Notes under the pieces: model-generated
Told to the model about the DNA's origin: nothing
The model's input: the letters and a program-made list of their open reading frames with translations, nothing else
Database searches by the model: none
Program-made: the position numbers and the translations under genes
Source: Closterium sp. Naga37s-1
Taxonomy: Eukaryota > Streptophyta > Zygnematophyceae > Desmidiales > Closteriaceae
Length of the DNA: 64,000 bases
Direction: 5' to 3'
Assembly: GCA_947471745.1 (NCBI GenBank)
Contig: CANJKZ010000065.1
Span: forward strand, 1,100,001-1,164,000
Shown: positions 1 through 16,500 of the stretch, in pieces
Layout: the number at the start of each line of letters is the position of its first letter
Position numbering within the stretch: the stretch's first letter is position 1

Positions 1-350
1 ACGGTCAATGCGGCACCGAGGCGCTTCGCGTGACTGTCAGAGCAAAGGAATTGGGGGTGGGGAAGGGCAGTGGCACAAGTCAGTGCTGGAGAAGCGGTGT
101 AAAGCAGTGCTGAGTGAGAGGAACTTATCATTACACTGTGCTACACCACTCTTCTGTGTGACAGTGTGAATATCAGCTGTTTCTTTAGGATAGCTTTGCA
201 GGACATTTACTCAGGCCAGTGGGCAACCATTACAGAAGCATATGCAATTATACATTCAATAAGCTATGCTCTTAACGAGCAAGAATAAGGCACACCAAAA
301 AATGGCAAGGGACAAGTGGGTTGAGAGGAGAGGGAGCGGGAGCAGTGCGA
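1..350. other. 3' flank of glycolate oxidase
   Basis: No gene or repeat is seen here. The stretch lies downstream of the glycolate oxidase stop codon (that gene runs on the minus strand) and probably holds its 3' UTR and polyadenylation region. I cannot place the transcript end. Confidence 0.4.
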
Positions 351-5234
<4,884 letters not shown>

Positions 5235-5434
5235 TGCCGCTCTTTTCGCTGGTCTGCAGCGCTGAAGTGGAGCTTAGCTGAAAGCAGCCTTAGAGCTTTC
5301 TGTCGTTTGGGAGTTGCCAAGGTCGTTTGGGACAGTGGCAGCAGGCTCGCAGCAACAGCACGAGTGGTTTGATCAGAGCAGGCTGCAGGAAGTGCCTTGG
5401 AAATGGGTGGTGTGGTGGAATTGGAAGGACTGAG

Positions 5435-5997
5435 GGCGTGTCTGAAGTGGAAACGTCGAGTTTCGTCAAATTTCGTCGACGAAACTCATCCGTGGGACCC
5501 ACGCGTGTTGGTGTCTGAAGTGCAGCCTGACATCCCTCGACGAAACTCGACGTTCGTGCACATGTCGAGGGATGTCGAACAGTGATACCGGGCAGCTGTT
5601 TGAGTCACTGTAGTCAGTGAGTGTTTCAAAAACAATTCTTCGACACGCCATGTCTGCATAGCTGTGGCAAACACACGTGAATAAGAACTAAGACGAGAGC
5701 GACACGTGCTAGAGAAATTTCGCTGGCAATGTGACAGTAGAATATCCGGTGTTACCAGCAACAATCTATGCTAAGCGAAATTCGCGAGATTGCAAACAAT
5801 TGAGTTACATGAATGATTCTGTTAATTCCACGTCGAATTTTCATGGGCAACTTATAACAGTGTTCCTATGGCACGTGTGGGTTATTTTGTCGTGTGGGTG
5901 TCTGAAGTGAACACAGCTGAAAACGGATGTCGAGTTTCGTCAAGGAACGTCGACGAAAGTTTCGTCGGCAAACGTCGAAATTCACTTCAGACACGCC
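5435..5997. mobile_element. MITE-like DNA element with 15-bp inverted termini
   Basis: A 563-bp segment bounded by GGCGTGTCTGAAGTG at the left and its exact reverse complement at the right, flanked by the 5-bp direct repeat CTGAG (5430-5434 and 5998-6002). The inner edges share further inverted similarity (GTCGAGTTTCGTC and related words) and a third GTGTCTGAAGT copy lies near 5511. No coding sequence is seen. It sits about 200 bp upstream of the glycolate oxidase start codon, so it may overlap the promoter. Superfamily is not assigned. Confidence 0.8.
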
Positions 5998-6356
5998 CTG
6001 AGATGCGCGCAGAGTGGGTGTGGGCGCCATGGGGAAGAGTGGCGGAAGCGCCGAGCAGGGAGTGGCGGATAAGATGAGTTCTGGCTGACGCTCTCCCACG
6101 TGGCACCGGTTCGCCCGGACCACTTTCAAGGCCACATGGGTCTCTCGTGGCGGGGAGAGTTGCATTGCGTTGCTGCGGAATGGCACGAATGCATGCACCT
6201 CGGCTCGGCGAACCAGATAGTCGTGGGAACTATCGAGGTGGATGAGAGGCTATCATCGCCTCTTCAACTCGCACATGTAACATCAATTGTCAATGTAAGT
6301 GTTCCCAGCTTACCGTACATCCTGCTATCAATCTCACATCTAACGTATACCACATG
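5998..6356. other. intergenic, glycolate oxidase upstream / SURP-CID gene 3' flank
   Basis: No gene seen. The interval lies between the MITE-like element and the stop codon of the SURP+CID gene and probably holds that gene's 3' UTR. Confidence 0.4.
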
Positions 6357-9187
6357 CTATCTCTCGTATTTCCTAGCAGCACGTTCACTAATGGAGGTGT
6401 GGTAGGACGAGCTGAGCATGCGGCGGAAACTCGAATACACGTCGGCATACTGCGACGGAGCATCGGCTTCCACGGCGGCACCCAGTCCCAGCCTCGCCCC
6501 GCCCATGCCAGGCTTCTGCACCACACTGCCATCCGGCAACATGCCTGTCTCCGGATCCACCTCCATGCCCACTCCAAGCCCGGGACCCCCCATGCCCAGC
6601 CCAAGGCCCCCCCCGCCCATGCCCAGTCCCAGCCCGCCCCCCTCCATGCCCATCGCTGCTGGCGGTGACATGGCGCGTGGCTTCGCTCCTGAGCCCCTTT
6701 TCCCCCCGCCACCCACCCCATGCCCTCCGTGCCCGTGCCCTCTCTTCCCAATGCCCGCCCCAAGAATCCCCCGGCCCCCATCCGCCTCCTCCGCATCCTC
6801 CTCCTCCTCGTCCCCATCGGCCAGGGGGTCCTGCTCCCCAATGGCCTTGAAGAAGCGCGCGATGCGGCGCCGCAGGTACTCCTCCGACTCGTGGGGCGGG
6901 GGGATGGTGGAGGGGATGTCGTGCGGCGCCATGGGCGCGTACGGCACGCCCGACCCCACCTGCTTCTTGCGCACCATGCCCGGGATCAGACCCGGCGGGA
7001 ACAGCGGGTACGGGGGCTTCTCAGCAGGCGGGGGGGCGGGGGCCGCAGGGGGCGCGTCTGAGGAGGGGGGCTGCGGCTCAGGGGGGGCGCTGGGGACTGG
7101 TGCGGGCGAGGGCTGGTGTGGGGGTTGAGTGGCGGGGGCAGGGGGGAAGGAAGGGGGAGTGGCGGGCACGGGTGCAGATGCAGGGGCTGCTGCATCGTGA
7201 GGCATGGGCGTCATGTGCGGTGGGAGAGGGGGCCATGCGGGTGGGGGAGGGGCGTGGGGGTGCATTGGTGGCCCATGGGCATACGGCTGTGCGGCTGATG
7301 GGTATGCGGGTGCATGGGTATGCCAGTGCATGGGGGGTGGGAGAGGGGAAGAGGAGCACAGGAAAGGGGGCACATGTCAGCAAAGCAAAGAGAGGAGGGA
7401 AATAGGTGGGTGCAAGCCAACGAGAGGTTAAATCACACATGCAAAAGAACTCGCTCCCAATCCCACTCTCAGAGCGCACACAAGCCAGCCACTGCATTAC
7501 AGCACGCACACTCCGTTCCACTCGCCTGCAGCGTGGTAGTCCATAGCAGGTGCAGCAGGTGGTAGGGGGGGCGGCATGGGGGGGTGCTGGTGGGGCGGCA
7601 GGCGCATGAGCGCGCCCAGGTGCGCCATGGCCTCCCCCGGGTACACCTCCTTGCTGGCCCAGAACGCCAGGATCTTCCCCAGGCGCTCCTGGTTGCTGCT
7701 CTGCGCGTCGCCCCCCCCGTGGAACAGCGCCGCCAGCATGAAGCCCAAACACGGCTGCAGCGCTGCTGCCACCGCGTCCACCGCCCCCGGCTGTGGCCTC
7801 TGCTGTAGACTGCCCGGTCAGAGGGGGGTGAGGAGGGGGCGTTGGTGGGGGGGGGGGGTGAGAGAGGGAGGTTGAGAGAGGGAGGTGGAGAGGGAGGTGG
7901 AGAGAGGGAGGTTGAGAGTGAGGCAGAGAGAGTGAGGTGGAGAGATTGAGGCGTGGCAGTCCGGAGGGCCGTGGCAGCGGAGGCAGGGGGGCGGGTGGCA
8001 CACCTGTTGAAGAGCACGTCGTTGACGAGGTAGATCACATGCAGCTGCCGCTCAGGCTGCCCTGCCAGCGCCGCCATGCGCTCCCTCAGCACCCACGCGA
8101 TGTGGGGCGCCCACCCCATGGCGGCGCGCCACGCCACCCACGCCTTGCCGCCTTTGATCGCCTCCTTGGTGCCGCTCAGCCCCGCCAGCAGCGCCACCGC
8201 CTCGCCCCCCACGTCCGCTGGCAGCCCCGCCGCCGCCACCGCCGCCTGCAGCGCCACGTCCGCTGGGTCTGTCGCGGGGGGGGCCGTGGGGGGCTGCGGG
8301 GGCTCCGGGGGAAGGGGAGGGGTGAAATTGGCGGAAAGAGGGGCCGCAGGAGGGGCTTCAGAGTTGGTCTGCGCGTGCTCCGCGCCCGGCGCCTCCTCTT
8401 CTGCTTGTTTCTCCCCCTCGTGCTCCCCCTCTACCTTTGTTTCCGCGCTGCCCCGCTCCCCGTCTGCCTCCCCCTGCTTCCCCACGGCTTGCTCCGCCTG
8501 CCCATCAGGTGCACTCTTCCCCTCCGTCCAAGCAGCAGCATCCGCGCCCCCCGCGCCAGAGAGTGCGCACCAGAGGCGGAAGCGATAGTAGTCCGCGCCC
8601 TCCCCGCCCGGCTCTAGGAAGGCGTACGCGGGTTGGCCGCGCTGCTTGTCGCGCATGAGCGCCTCGAACTGCGGCCCGTTCTTCGCGGCGTACTCGACGG
8701 CCTTCTCCACGCGCCCGCGCACCTCCTCGCTCGCCGGGGCCGCCACCGCGGCTGGCGGAGGCTCGCGCGGATCGAAGAAGGCGGCGAGCGGGGAATTTGC
8801 GGGGAAGGCGGAGTCCTGAGCGGGCGGATAGGCGGGCTGGGGGGGTGGCTGGTAGGGATTTGGTGGGTTGTAGGCGGAGGGAGGGTAGGGTTGGGGAGGA
8901 TAAGCGTAAGCGTGGTGAGGGGGTTGGTGGTGGGGGTAATGGGGGGGCGCGTGATGCTGCGCGTGACTCGCGTCGTACCCATAATAGTGCGCCTGCGCCG
9001 CTTGAGCATGCTGCTGCTGCTGCTGGTACTGCTGGTGGTACTGCTGGTGATCGTACGAGTGAGCGTCATGGCCGTAGTGCTGATGCTGCGGCTGCTGTTG
9101 ATGCTGCTGCTGCTGCTGATAGTACGCCTCGTGTTGCTGTGCTGCCAGATCCTCCGCTTTTGCCTCGTGCTCCTCGGGGTTATCCAT
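6357..9187 (-). CDS. SURP and CID domain protein, CHERP-like splicing factor
   Basis: Three exons (8004-9187, 7526-7809, 6357-7294) total 802 codons in frame. Residues 1-150 are Gln/His/Tyr/Pro-rich. A SURP module follows at about 155-206 (VEKAVEYAAKNG, then AFLEPG and YYRFRLW). A CID (RNA polymerase II CTD-interacting) helical domain at about 305-470 includes LHVIYLVNDVLFN and LGKILAFWASKEVY. A Pro-rich and then acidic/Gly-rich C-terminus completes the protein. SURP + CID without an RRM resembles CHERP, a U2 snRNP-associated nuclear protein, rather than SR140/RRC1. The start at 9187 has a strong ACCATGG context; an in-frame ATG 45 bases upstream has a poor context. Intron 1 is GT-AG. Intron 2 fits best with a GC donor (CTGCAG|GCGAGT) and acceptor ATCAG|CC, which keeps the frame. 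Family is confident; the exact orthologue is inferred. Confidence 0.85.
7838..7960. repeat. polypurine/polypyrimidine repeat in SURP-CID intron 1
   Basis: Degenerate repeats of GAGAGAGGGAGGTT on the plus strand, i.e. CTCCCTCTCTC-type pyrimidine repeats on the gene's sense strand. They lie just upstream of the exon 2 acceptor at 7810, where they act as or extend the polypyrimidine tract. Confidence 0.8.
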
Positions 9188-9275
9188 GGTTGTGCGAGTG
9201 ATGTGCTCAAGGGCTGCTGGTGTGCGTCTCATTCAAAATAAATAGCCCAATATTTTACTGCTTCAATTCTGACAT

Positions 9276-9357
9276 TTCAGAGTGGCCGAGTGGTCTAAGG
9301 CGCCGCACTCAAGTTGCGGTCTTGAAAGAGGCATGGGTTCAAACCCCATCTCTGACA
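9276..9357 (+). tRNA. tRNA-Leu (anticodon CAA), no intron
   Basis: Class II tRNA cloverleaf. The D-arm is TGGCCGAGTGGTCTAAGGC. The anticodon stem is CCGCA/TGCGG, perfectly paired around the loop CTCAAGT, giving anticodon CAA. A long variable arm (CTTGAAAGAG) and T-arm ATGGGTTCAAACCCCAT follow. The acceptor 3' strand CTCTGAC plus A pairs with TTCAGAG except at the first pair (T opposite C). A T5 run follows directly. Plant tRNA-Leu(CAA) genes often contain an intron; none is present here. Confidence 0.93.
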
Positions 9358-9359
9358 CG

Positions 9360-9364
9360 TTTTT
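9360..9364 (+). terminator. RNA polymerase III terminator (T5)
   Basis: Run of five T three bases after the tRNA-Leu 3' end, the usual Pol III stop signal. Confidence 0.75.
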
Positions 9365-9952
9365 GTTGACCTCTGGGTTTTGGTGGTGGTGGTGGTGGTG
9401 AGGCCACATGTGCTGATGCTGCTGTATCTTGGGGGTCTTGGCACCCTGGGCAGAGCCTGCAGCAGGACGTAAGAGATGACTTCGCTCTTTCAGCATGCTC
9501 CACTCATGTCTTGCGTTGAGGCAATCTCGTACCATACCATACCTTGCGTTGTGGAAGTGACATGCGCCATGTCTGCATAATGAATCATGAGTCAGATGAA
9601 CCAGAAAGCTTGTAAATTTAATTATACATGCATGGAAGGCTTTACTGTTGCGTTGCATGATGCTATGGCAATACCAGCGAGTACCAGTGGGCACTGTGTA
9701 GCTACTGCTGGTCTCACAACGCAATGCTGGAGAAGCTGCTTGGAAGTTGCTTGCTGAGTGTTAGTTCCAAGTGAAAGTTTCATGTGCTTATTGGTGCTTG
9801 CATCAGGTGCTTCCAGCAGGTGGTACTGGGCCCCTGTGCTTGCTGCCGCTCGTTGCAACAGGTGCTTGCTTCAGGGTGTCGGCAGGTTAGTGATGGTGGG
9901 GGGGAGGGGGGCTCCATCAATGTCAGTGAGTGAGGGGAGGGCTCAAACGATG
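9365..9952. other. intergenic, no gene seen
   Basis: A (GGT)n-type tract lies near 9378-9400 right after the tRNA. No conserved coding sequence is recognisable. The right part may be the 3' UTR of the membrane-protein gene. Confidence 0.4.
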
Positions 9953-12915
9953 TCAGTGAGGGGGGCGGAGGGCATCAGCCAATGTGCTTGGGTCAGTGGG
10001 GGGCATGGGTTGCCCGGAAGAAGAGGAGGCGGCAGCAGGCAGGGGGGGTCGGTGGCGCCACAGGGGAGTGGAGGAGAACAGGGGGAGGGGGGGCACGCCA
10101 CCTGGGAGGGTGGCAGCTGGGGAAGTGCAAGGGGCAGCAGACAGGGTGGCGTGGTGATCTCTGACTGCTGCAACGTGCGCTCTCTCCCCCGCACTCCCTG
10201 CCTGCACGCTCGAGTCCGCCAGGTCAAGCGCACGGGCAGCATCAGAGGGGTGTGGGTGTGAGGTGGGGGCAGCAGCGGGCGTGGGAGGCACGGCGGCAAG
10301 GCGTGGCCACACGGCGGCATGCTCCCACGACTGCAGGAACCACGGCGGGGGCGCTGGGGGGGACTGCGGCGCATGGGGAGACCCAGCAGGGGGGGTGTGG
10401 CATGTGGGGGCGAGGGGGTTGGGGGCAAGGGCCAGGTGGGAGGAGGCAGCGTGCTGGGTGGAATGGGTGTGAGGGAGGGGAGGAGGAGGCGGCAGGGCAG
10501 CATGCGAGGACGAGGGCAGCACCGCCATCTGCACCGCTGCACCCTCGCTGCTCCCCTCGCCCCCTCCACTCTCCATCACGCTCCCACCGTACAATGCTAC
10601 CCCGCCCTCCCCTTGCTGCCCCCCCTCCTCGGGTCCCCGCGCCTCTCGCCTGTGTGCCTCCTTGTCGCCACCATCCCTCTCTTCCTCCTCCCACCCTCCC
10701 CCTCCTACCTCCCCTTCCGCGTCTCTTGTTTTCCATTCCTTCCCGCCGCCCCACTCCTCCTCACCACCCCACTCCGCCTCGCTGCCCCCTTTGCCCGCGC
10801 GTGCAGCGAACAGCTTGCATGCATCACCCTCACCCTCGCCCTCGCCCTCCTGCTCATCCTCCTCTTGTTGCTGAGGGTCGGGCGCCAGGCAGCACTTCTG
10901 GGAGAGCAGGGCACAGGGAAGAAGAGGGGCCGTGCACGCGGAAGGGAGAAGAGGAGGGGAGAGGGACGGAGAGACGAGGTGAGTGGTGGTTGCAGCAAGC
11001 ATTGTGCGTACATGGCTGTATCCATCCCATTCCCCCTAACCCATGCCCCCTACCCCATGGCTCCCATCCTCCCCCTATCCTCCACCTCCCCCCATCTTGC
11101 CCCCTGCACGCTTAACTAACCACGGGCCCGTCATGATCAGCAGGGGAGAGGGAGGAGTGGTTGACAAGGCAGTCGAGCAGCAGCCCCACGGGCCACGCAA
11201 ACGGGAACAGCGCCACCACCGCCACCCCCCCCACCCATGCCGTCGCCCCCGCCACCTGCAGACTCCTGGGAAAAGGGGGAACGGAGGGGGAGGGGTGGAG
11301 GAGGTGGGAAGGGAGAGAGGAAGGGGGGTGCAACGGAAAAAGGGAAAAGGAGGGGATGAGGAGGGGAGGAAAGGGGTGAGAGGTGTTGTGTTGGATGGAA
11401 AGAGGCGTGTGTCTCAGCTGCTGACTTGGCTCGTGAAATGAGCGCATCGAAGGGGCGCGTGGTGAGTGGCGAGTGTGAGAACTATTGTGAGCTTGAATCA
11501 ATGCAAGAAGGAGGGGCATACCGATTGGTGCAGATGGCGGGCGGCAGGAGCTCAACGGCGAGGAAGAGCAGCAAGAAGGCGCACAGCCACCCCCACCACA
11601 CGCCCAACACCTCTGCACGCACCGCCATGACATGCCCACACACAGACCCGTGGGGGAGAAGGGTAGAGGAGCAAAGAAGTGAGAGAGGCATGCTGGGATG
11701 CTGCATGCATGATGTCATAGGATGCTGCATGCATGATGTCATAGGATGCTGCATGCATGATGTCATAGGATGCTGCATGCATGATGTCATAGGATGCGCC
11801 CCAATGCAGTACGGTGGGTGTGAGAAACCATGCAGCCCAGGGTGGGATGCCCAGCAGCAGCTCCAGGGAGGGGAGCGCTCACCGCAGTGCCTCAGCACCT
11901 TCTGGGAGGAGGGGGGCCTCACAGCAGTGGCGGCTGGGAGGGGTGGGGGGGAGGGCTTACCAGTGAAGGCGGCAGCAGCGAGGGTGGAGGCGAGGCAGCT
12001 GGCGAGCAGCAGTGCTGCCAGCAGCAGGTTGCCATGGCGCCTCACCCGCAGCACCGCCCTCGCCTGGCACCCACCCGTCCATGGGCCACGCGGGGCGAGG
12101 AGTGAGAGGCGTGAGGGCAGTAGACAGGTGGTGAGAGAGTGGGGAGGAGTGGAAGGGTAGGACACGGGGACATGCATGCGATGCGGCACAGCAAGGAAGT
12201 GAGGCCAATGGGGGACGATGAGGGATATGATGGGCGGGGCAAGGAAGCGGAAGGAGAAGAGAGGGCGGAGGGGGCGCACCTTTCTGCGCTCAGCCTTGTC
12301 CGCACTCGCTGCCAACGCCTGCACGTGGGGGGGCGTAGAGAGGGGCGCAGAGAGGGGCGCGCAGAGGAGCAGAGTGAAAAGAAAAGCATGTTCGGAAGGA
12401 GACGATAGGGAGCAGGCTGCAGGCAGGACGAAGCAAGGAGGTACGTCGGCAGCACGGCAGGAAGGGAGCGGGGCAGGGCGCACCTGCAGCGAGTGGGGGA
12501 GGGCGGACCTGCAGCGAGTGGGGGAGGGCGGACCTGCAGCGAGTGCGGGAGGGCTCACCTGCAGTGAGGGCAAGTCGAGCGCGAGCGTGCTGGCCATGAC
12601 ACACGCCACCAGCGCCGCTACCCCAACGCCCGCCCCGCCTGCCGTGTCGCAAAACAAAGGGACAGGGGGTTGGGGAGGGAGAGGGGGGTGTGGGGGGGAT
12701 GGCGGACGGGACTTGGAGACACGAGAGGCAGACGACAACACGGCGGACGGCCGACGGCCGGGCAAACGGCAGGTGCTCGCACCTGCGATGGAGAATGCGA
12801 TGGTTTGCGACAGCGAGGGCGGTGCGAGCCAGCCGTTGTAGACGTAGCAGGTGTCGAGGCACGGCTGTAGCGACGCGCACGCCGCCACGCACGCGCTCAT
12901 GTTGAACTCCGCCAT
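9953..12915 (-). CDS. predicted multi-pass membrane protein, family not recognised
   Basis: Exons 12783-12915, 12559-12638, 12280-12318, 11961-12063, 11522-11612 and 11121-11265 join in frame with good GT-AG junctions. They encode a Cys-rich N-terminus (MAEFNMSACVAACASLQPCLDTC) and four hydrophobic segments: GVGVAALVACVMA; LLLAALLLASCLASTLAAAAF; WLCAFLLLFLAVELL; VAVVALFPFAWPVGLLLDCLV. Two endings are possible. Reading through exon 6 gives a TAA at 11112 and 199 residues. A GTTAGT donor at 11120 spliced to a strong pyrimidine tract acceptor at 10898 adds a 945-base exon (CCLAPDPQQQEEDE..., acidic then low complexity), stop at 9953, 511 residues. I favour the longer form weakly. The start at 12915 is preceded by an in-frame ATG at 12987. 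No function is claimed. Confidence 0.5.
11696..11793. repeat. 24-bp tandem repeat, four copies
   Basis: Four copies of GGATGCTGCATGCATGATGTCATA (24 bp, two halves each containing GCATGC/ATGCATG palindromes). They lie in the intron between exons 4 and 5 of the membrane-protein gene. Confidence 0.95.
12485..12562. repeat. 25-bp tandem repeat spanning the exon 2 / intron 2 junction
   Basis: On the minus strand the exon 2 end CTGCAG|GTGAGCCCTCCC is followed by two further 25-bp copies CTGCAGGTCCGCCCTCCC and a partial CTGCAGGTGCGCCCT. Each copy therefore recreates CAG|GT. It belongs to the multi-pass membrane-protein gene. Confidence 0.9.
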
Positions 12916-13556
12916 GCCGCCGCCCCGCCTCGCCGCCACAACGACGGGGGGACGCGATGCGATGAGGTAGACGGTGCGACGACTCACAAAGTGCTGAGGG
13001 CAGCGACGGTCACTAGTGACGCGCAGCGGGCTCGATTGAACGGCCGGCTTCAGAACTAATCGAGAAGGCCTGACGTCTCTTCTGCGGCGGCATGGTGAAG
13101 GCTGACGCTGTCGCGAAACGCTCTAACGGCGTGGCGGTCAAAGTTCGAACAACACTTAAAGACAGATGTTTCAACTAGGTTACTAATCGCGTTGGGGTGT
13201 TGTAGTGCAGTTGGAGCATGACGGCGTTGTGCCGTGATTCATCTTCCACTCCTCAACCCCCTCAGCACGGCACACTGCTCAGTCCTGATGCGACGCGGAT
13301 TCTTGCACGTTGTGACTCACACCACCGCATTGCAACCCCGTCAATATCAATGGTAGTTTACACTCCATATGGATGGAACCAAACACATCAAAAAGCAATA
13401 TAGGGGATCTAATTCTAGAATTTACAAACTAGTGCAGAGAAAATAATCTAAAAGCTCAATCCAGTCTAGCTAGACACAAACCAAAGTATGACACAACAAT
13501 AAAGTAGCAAAAACAACACAGAGTAAAATACCAGCCCCCAAGAAGCCACAGTGCAT
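12916..13556. other. intergenic between membrane-protein gene and B-box/CCT gene
   Basis: Upstream region of the membrane-protein gene and 3' region of the CCT gene, both on the minus strand. The part from about 13150 is clearly AT-richer than the neighbouring exons. No further gene is seen. Confidence 0.5.
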
Positions 13557-16500
13557 TCACAAGTCTCGCTTCACAAATCGTCCCTGCACAGAAGGGGAGG
13601 GGGGGACAAAAATCACGTCAGACAGCCAGACATGAACTTCCAGATCTATTCACACAGGCCAACCACAAGTGTGCATCGCTCACCCCTTCAAATCTAGCAT
13701 CCCAGCTGCCACCGAGGCCCTGCACCCCTCTCTTTCCACCCAAACCCTCTTTCACAAACACACCTTGACGCGCGGGCGGCGGTCGGCGTTGACTTTGCGC
13801 ACTTGGTAGCGGATGGTCTTGGAGAAGAGCCGGTTGCGCCGCTTCTCCCGGTACCGCAGCACCCGCGCCTCCCGCCCCTCCACATACCCTTCCACCTGCC
13901 CCTCCACCTGCCCGTCAAGGTGCCCGTCAAGGTGCCCGTCCTCAAGCAGCAGGTCGCTGCACACGCGGTCCAGCCCGTGCGGCACGGACGCCACCCGGCT
14001 CACCCCCGACTCGCCCACCTCGCCCTCCAGCCCCTCCTCCCGCCCCGTGCTGATTATTGACTGCAGTGGCTGGGGGAGGGACGCAAAAAGAGGAATGGGC
14101 GGAGTGGCAGAGGTATGGGGAAGAAACATTGTGAGTGCGCAATGAGGCTGGCAAACAAAGCTCATCACATGACAACAACACATGGCTTGCTGCAACAAGC
14201 AGCATGTGAGAAGCAGCACATGGGAAGCAGCAGCAGCGGTGCAGGAGAGGGCACGGACCTGGGGGTCGGAGCACACGGAGGGCTGCGCGTGGAGGGCCAG
14301 TGAGGGGGGGGTGTCGTCCAGCCAGGGCGACGCCTGGAGGCCGGTATGTGACCAGGCAGTGATGATGTCAGCGTAGTTGAGGTGCAGCGCCGGACACCAC
14401 CGCCCACCCGCGCCCCTCTCCCCTAAACTACCCAGCACGCCTCGCATTGCCGCCGCACGCCTGTCCTCGCCATCCGTGCTGCCTCTCACGTTCTCCCCCT
14501 GGGGTTGGTGTGTAGGCAGGCAGTGAGGGTGTGCGGCGAGCAGGGTGAGGTGAGAGGCGACGCCCTTGAGCTGAGCCTCCACTGCGCCCTCCTCCATCAC
14601 CACCTCCTCCGCCTCCTCCAACCCCCCCTCCGCCTCCCCTGATGACCGTCCCCCTGCTTCCCCCCCACACGCGCCAACCTTCCCATTCCACCCCCGCACC
14701 CTCCTGCCCTCACTGCCCTCCCACCGCACTGCACCTCTCTCCGCCGAGCTCCCACCCCCTGCTGCCGTGCGCTGCTGCAGGGGTTGCGCTTGCCCCTGGT
14801 GGTGCTGCTGGCCATCGGAGAGCGAGAGCGAGTGGGAGTGGGAGTGGGTGGCGGAGGCGGAGGCGGAGGCAGAGGCAAGGGCGCGCGCGTCCATGGCGGA
14901 ATCAGACAGCGCTGCTGCTGATGCCACGGCACTGCCAGCAGCAGCAGCAGAGGAGCTCAGGAAGCTGCTGGCAGGGGCGTGCGGGGCGGGGCGGGTGTGG
15001 CTGACGGACATGCTCGCAGCAGCGGTGGGGGATGCAGGGGTGCAGCGGTCAAGCGACGCACAGGGTGACAGGCCCTGGGGGTGCATGGGAAGGTGCATGT
15101 GCTGCTGTGCGTGCCCACGCATGCACGTCATCCCCACGCCCTGCACGCCCTGCACGCCCTGCACTGCTGCCAATGGACCCATGCCCCCCCATGCCTCACG
15201 CTTCACCCCACCTCCTCCTCCTTCCGCAATACTGGCCAGCCCTCCGCCCTCTGCTGTGCTTCTCAACCTGCCTGCCCCTCCCACTGCACTCCCAGCTCCC
15301 TCTCCTCCTTGTGCACCTACACTCATACCTGCGCCCGAGCCTGCACCCGGACCTGCTGCCGAACCAAACCCCAATCCCCGCAGGTGCTGTCGCTTGGCGG
15401 GGCGCGAAGGCAGCCCGGGGCCGTCGGGGGGCAGCGCGTGGGTGCGCGACGCATGGCACCCCGCCGCGGGCTGCACCGCTGCCGCCGCCACTGACGCGTG
15501 GGGGGACTCGCCAGCGCCAGAGGCAGCGGCGGCTGAAGTGGCAGACGGGGGAGTGAAATAGCTGGCATGGTTGGGATGGGCCTGCTGCGCCGCAGCAGCA
15601 GTTTGCAGCCTCGCCACGCGAGGGGACGACGGGGGGCAAGCGGCGGAAGGCGTGGCGGAGGGCGGCGGGGGCGCGCGCGGGGTCATGCAGAGCGCGAGGT
15701 CGCGCGCGAACTGGTCGTCCTCGTCGATGTCGTCCAGCTCCGCCATGCCCGCCATGCCCGCCGCGCCCTCCGCTTCCCCCATGCCGCTCATCATGTCCTC
15801 GAACTCCTCAAACCCGCTGCTGCTGCCCAGTCGCCCCGCCTCCCCCGCCTCCTCTTCCCCGCACACCTGCGCCACCCGCTCGTCCATCCATCCCGCCGCT
15901 ATCTCCGCGCCTCCTTCCCTCTCCTCCCTCCCCCCGCCCTCCTGCACCTCCTCCGCTCCCCTCGCCTCTCTTCCCGCCCGCACGGCACCCCTCGCCGTGC
16001 CTCGCCCGTCGCGTGCTTCCAAGCCCCGTCCGCCGGCCGCGGATGCGGATGCGGATGCGGGTGCGGATGCGGGTGCAGCAGGAGCAGTGCGGGGCGACTG
16101 GAGAGATCGAGGCGCGTGCGCCTTCCCGCCTGGCGCGCCGGGCAGCGAGAGCAGGCAGCCCGCATAGGGGCTGGGGGGAGTGAACGGGCTCACGGGCGCG
16201 CGCAGCAGATGTGACTTGGCGCACAACCCCGCGGGCGCGGAGAGGGGGGAATGCGCCGCGCCGGATGCTGCCTTGGCCCACGGCGAGGCACCCTGCAGGG
16301 AATCGTTGGTGTGACGTGGAGAGGGGGCAAACGACCACGTGGACGCTGGTGATAGGCGCACAGAGCCAGCTGTTGCCTTGGGCGCTCCGTCATGCGCAGG
16401 TGCAGGTGACGCGGCCGGTCTGCTCTGCGGCGTGGACTGCTGCTGCGGCTGCGGCTGGTGGTCCTGCGGCGCATGCATGGCGGCGGCACCCTCCCGCACC

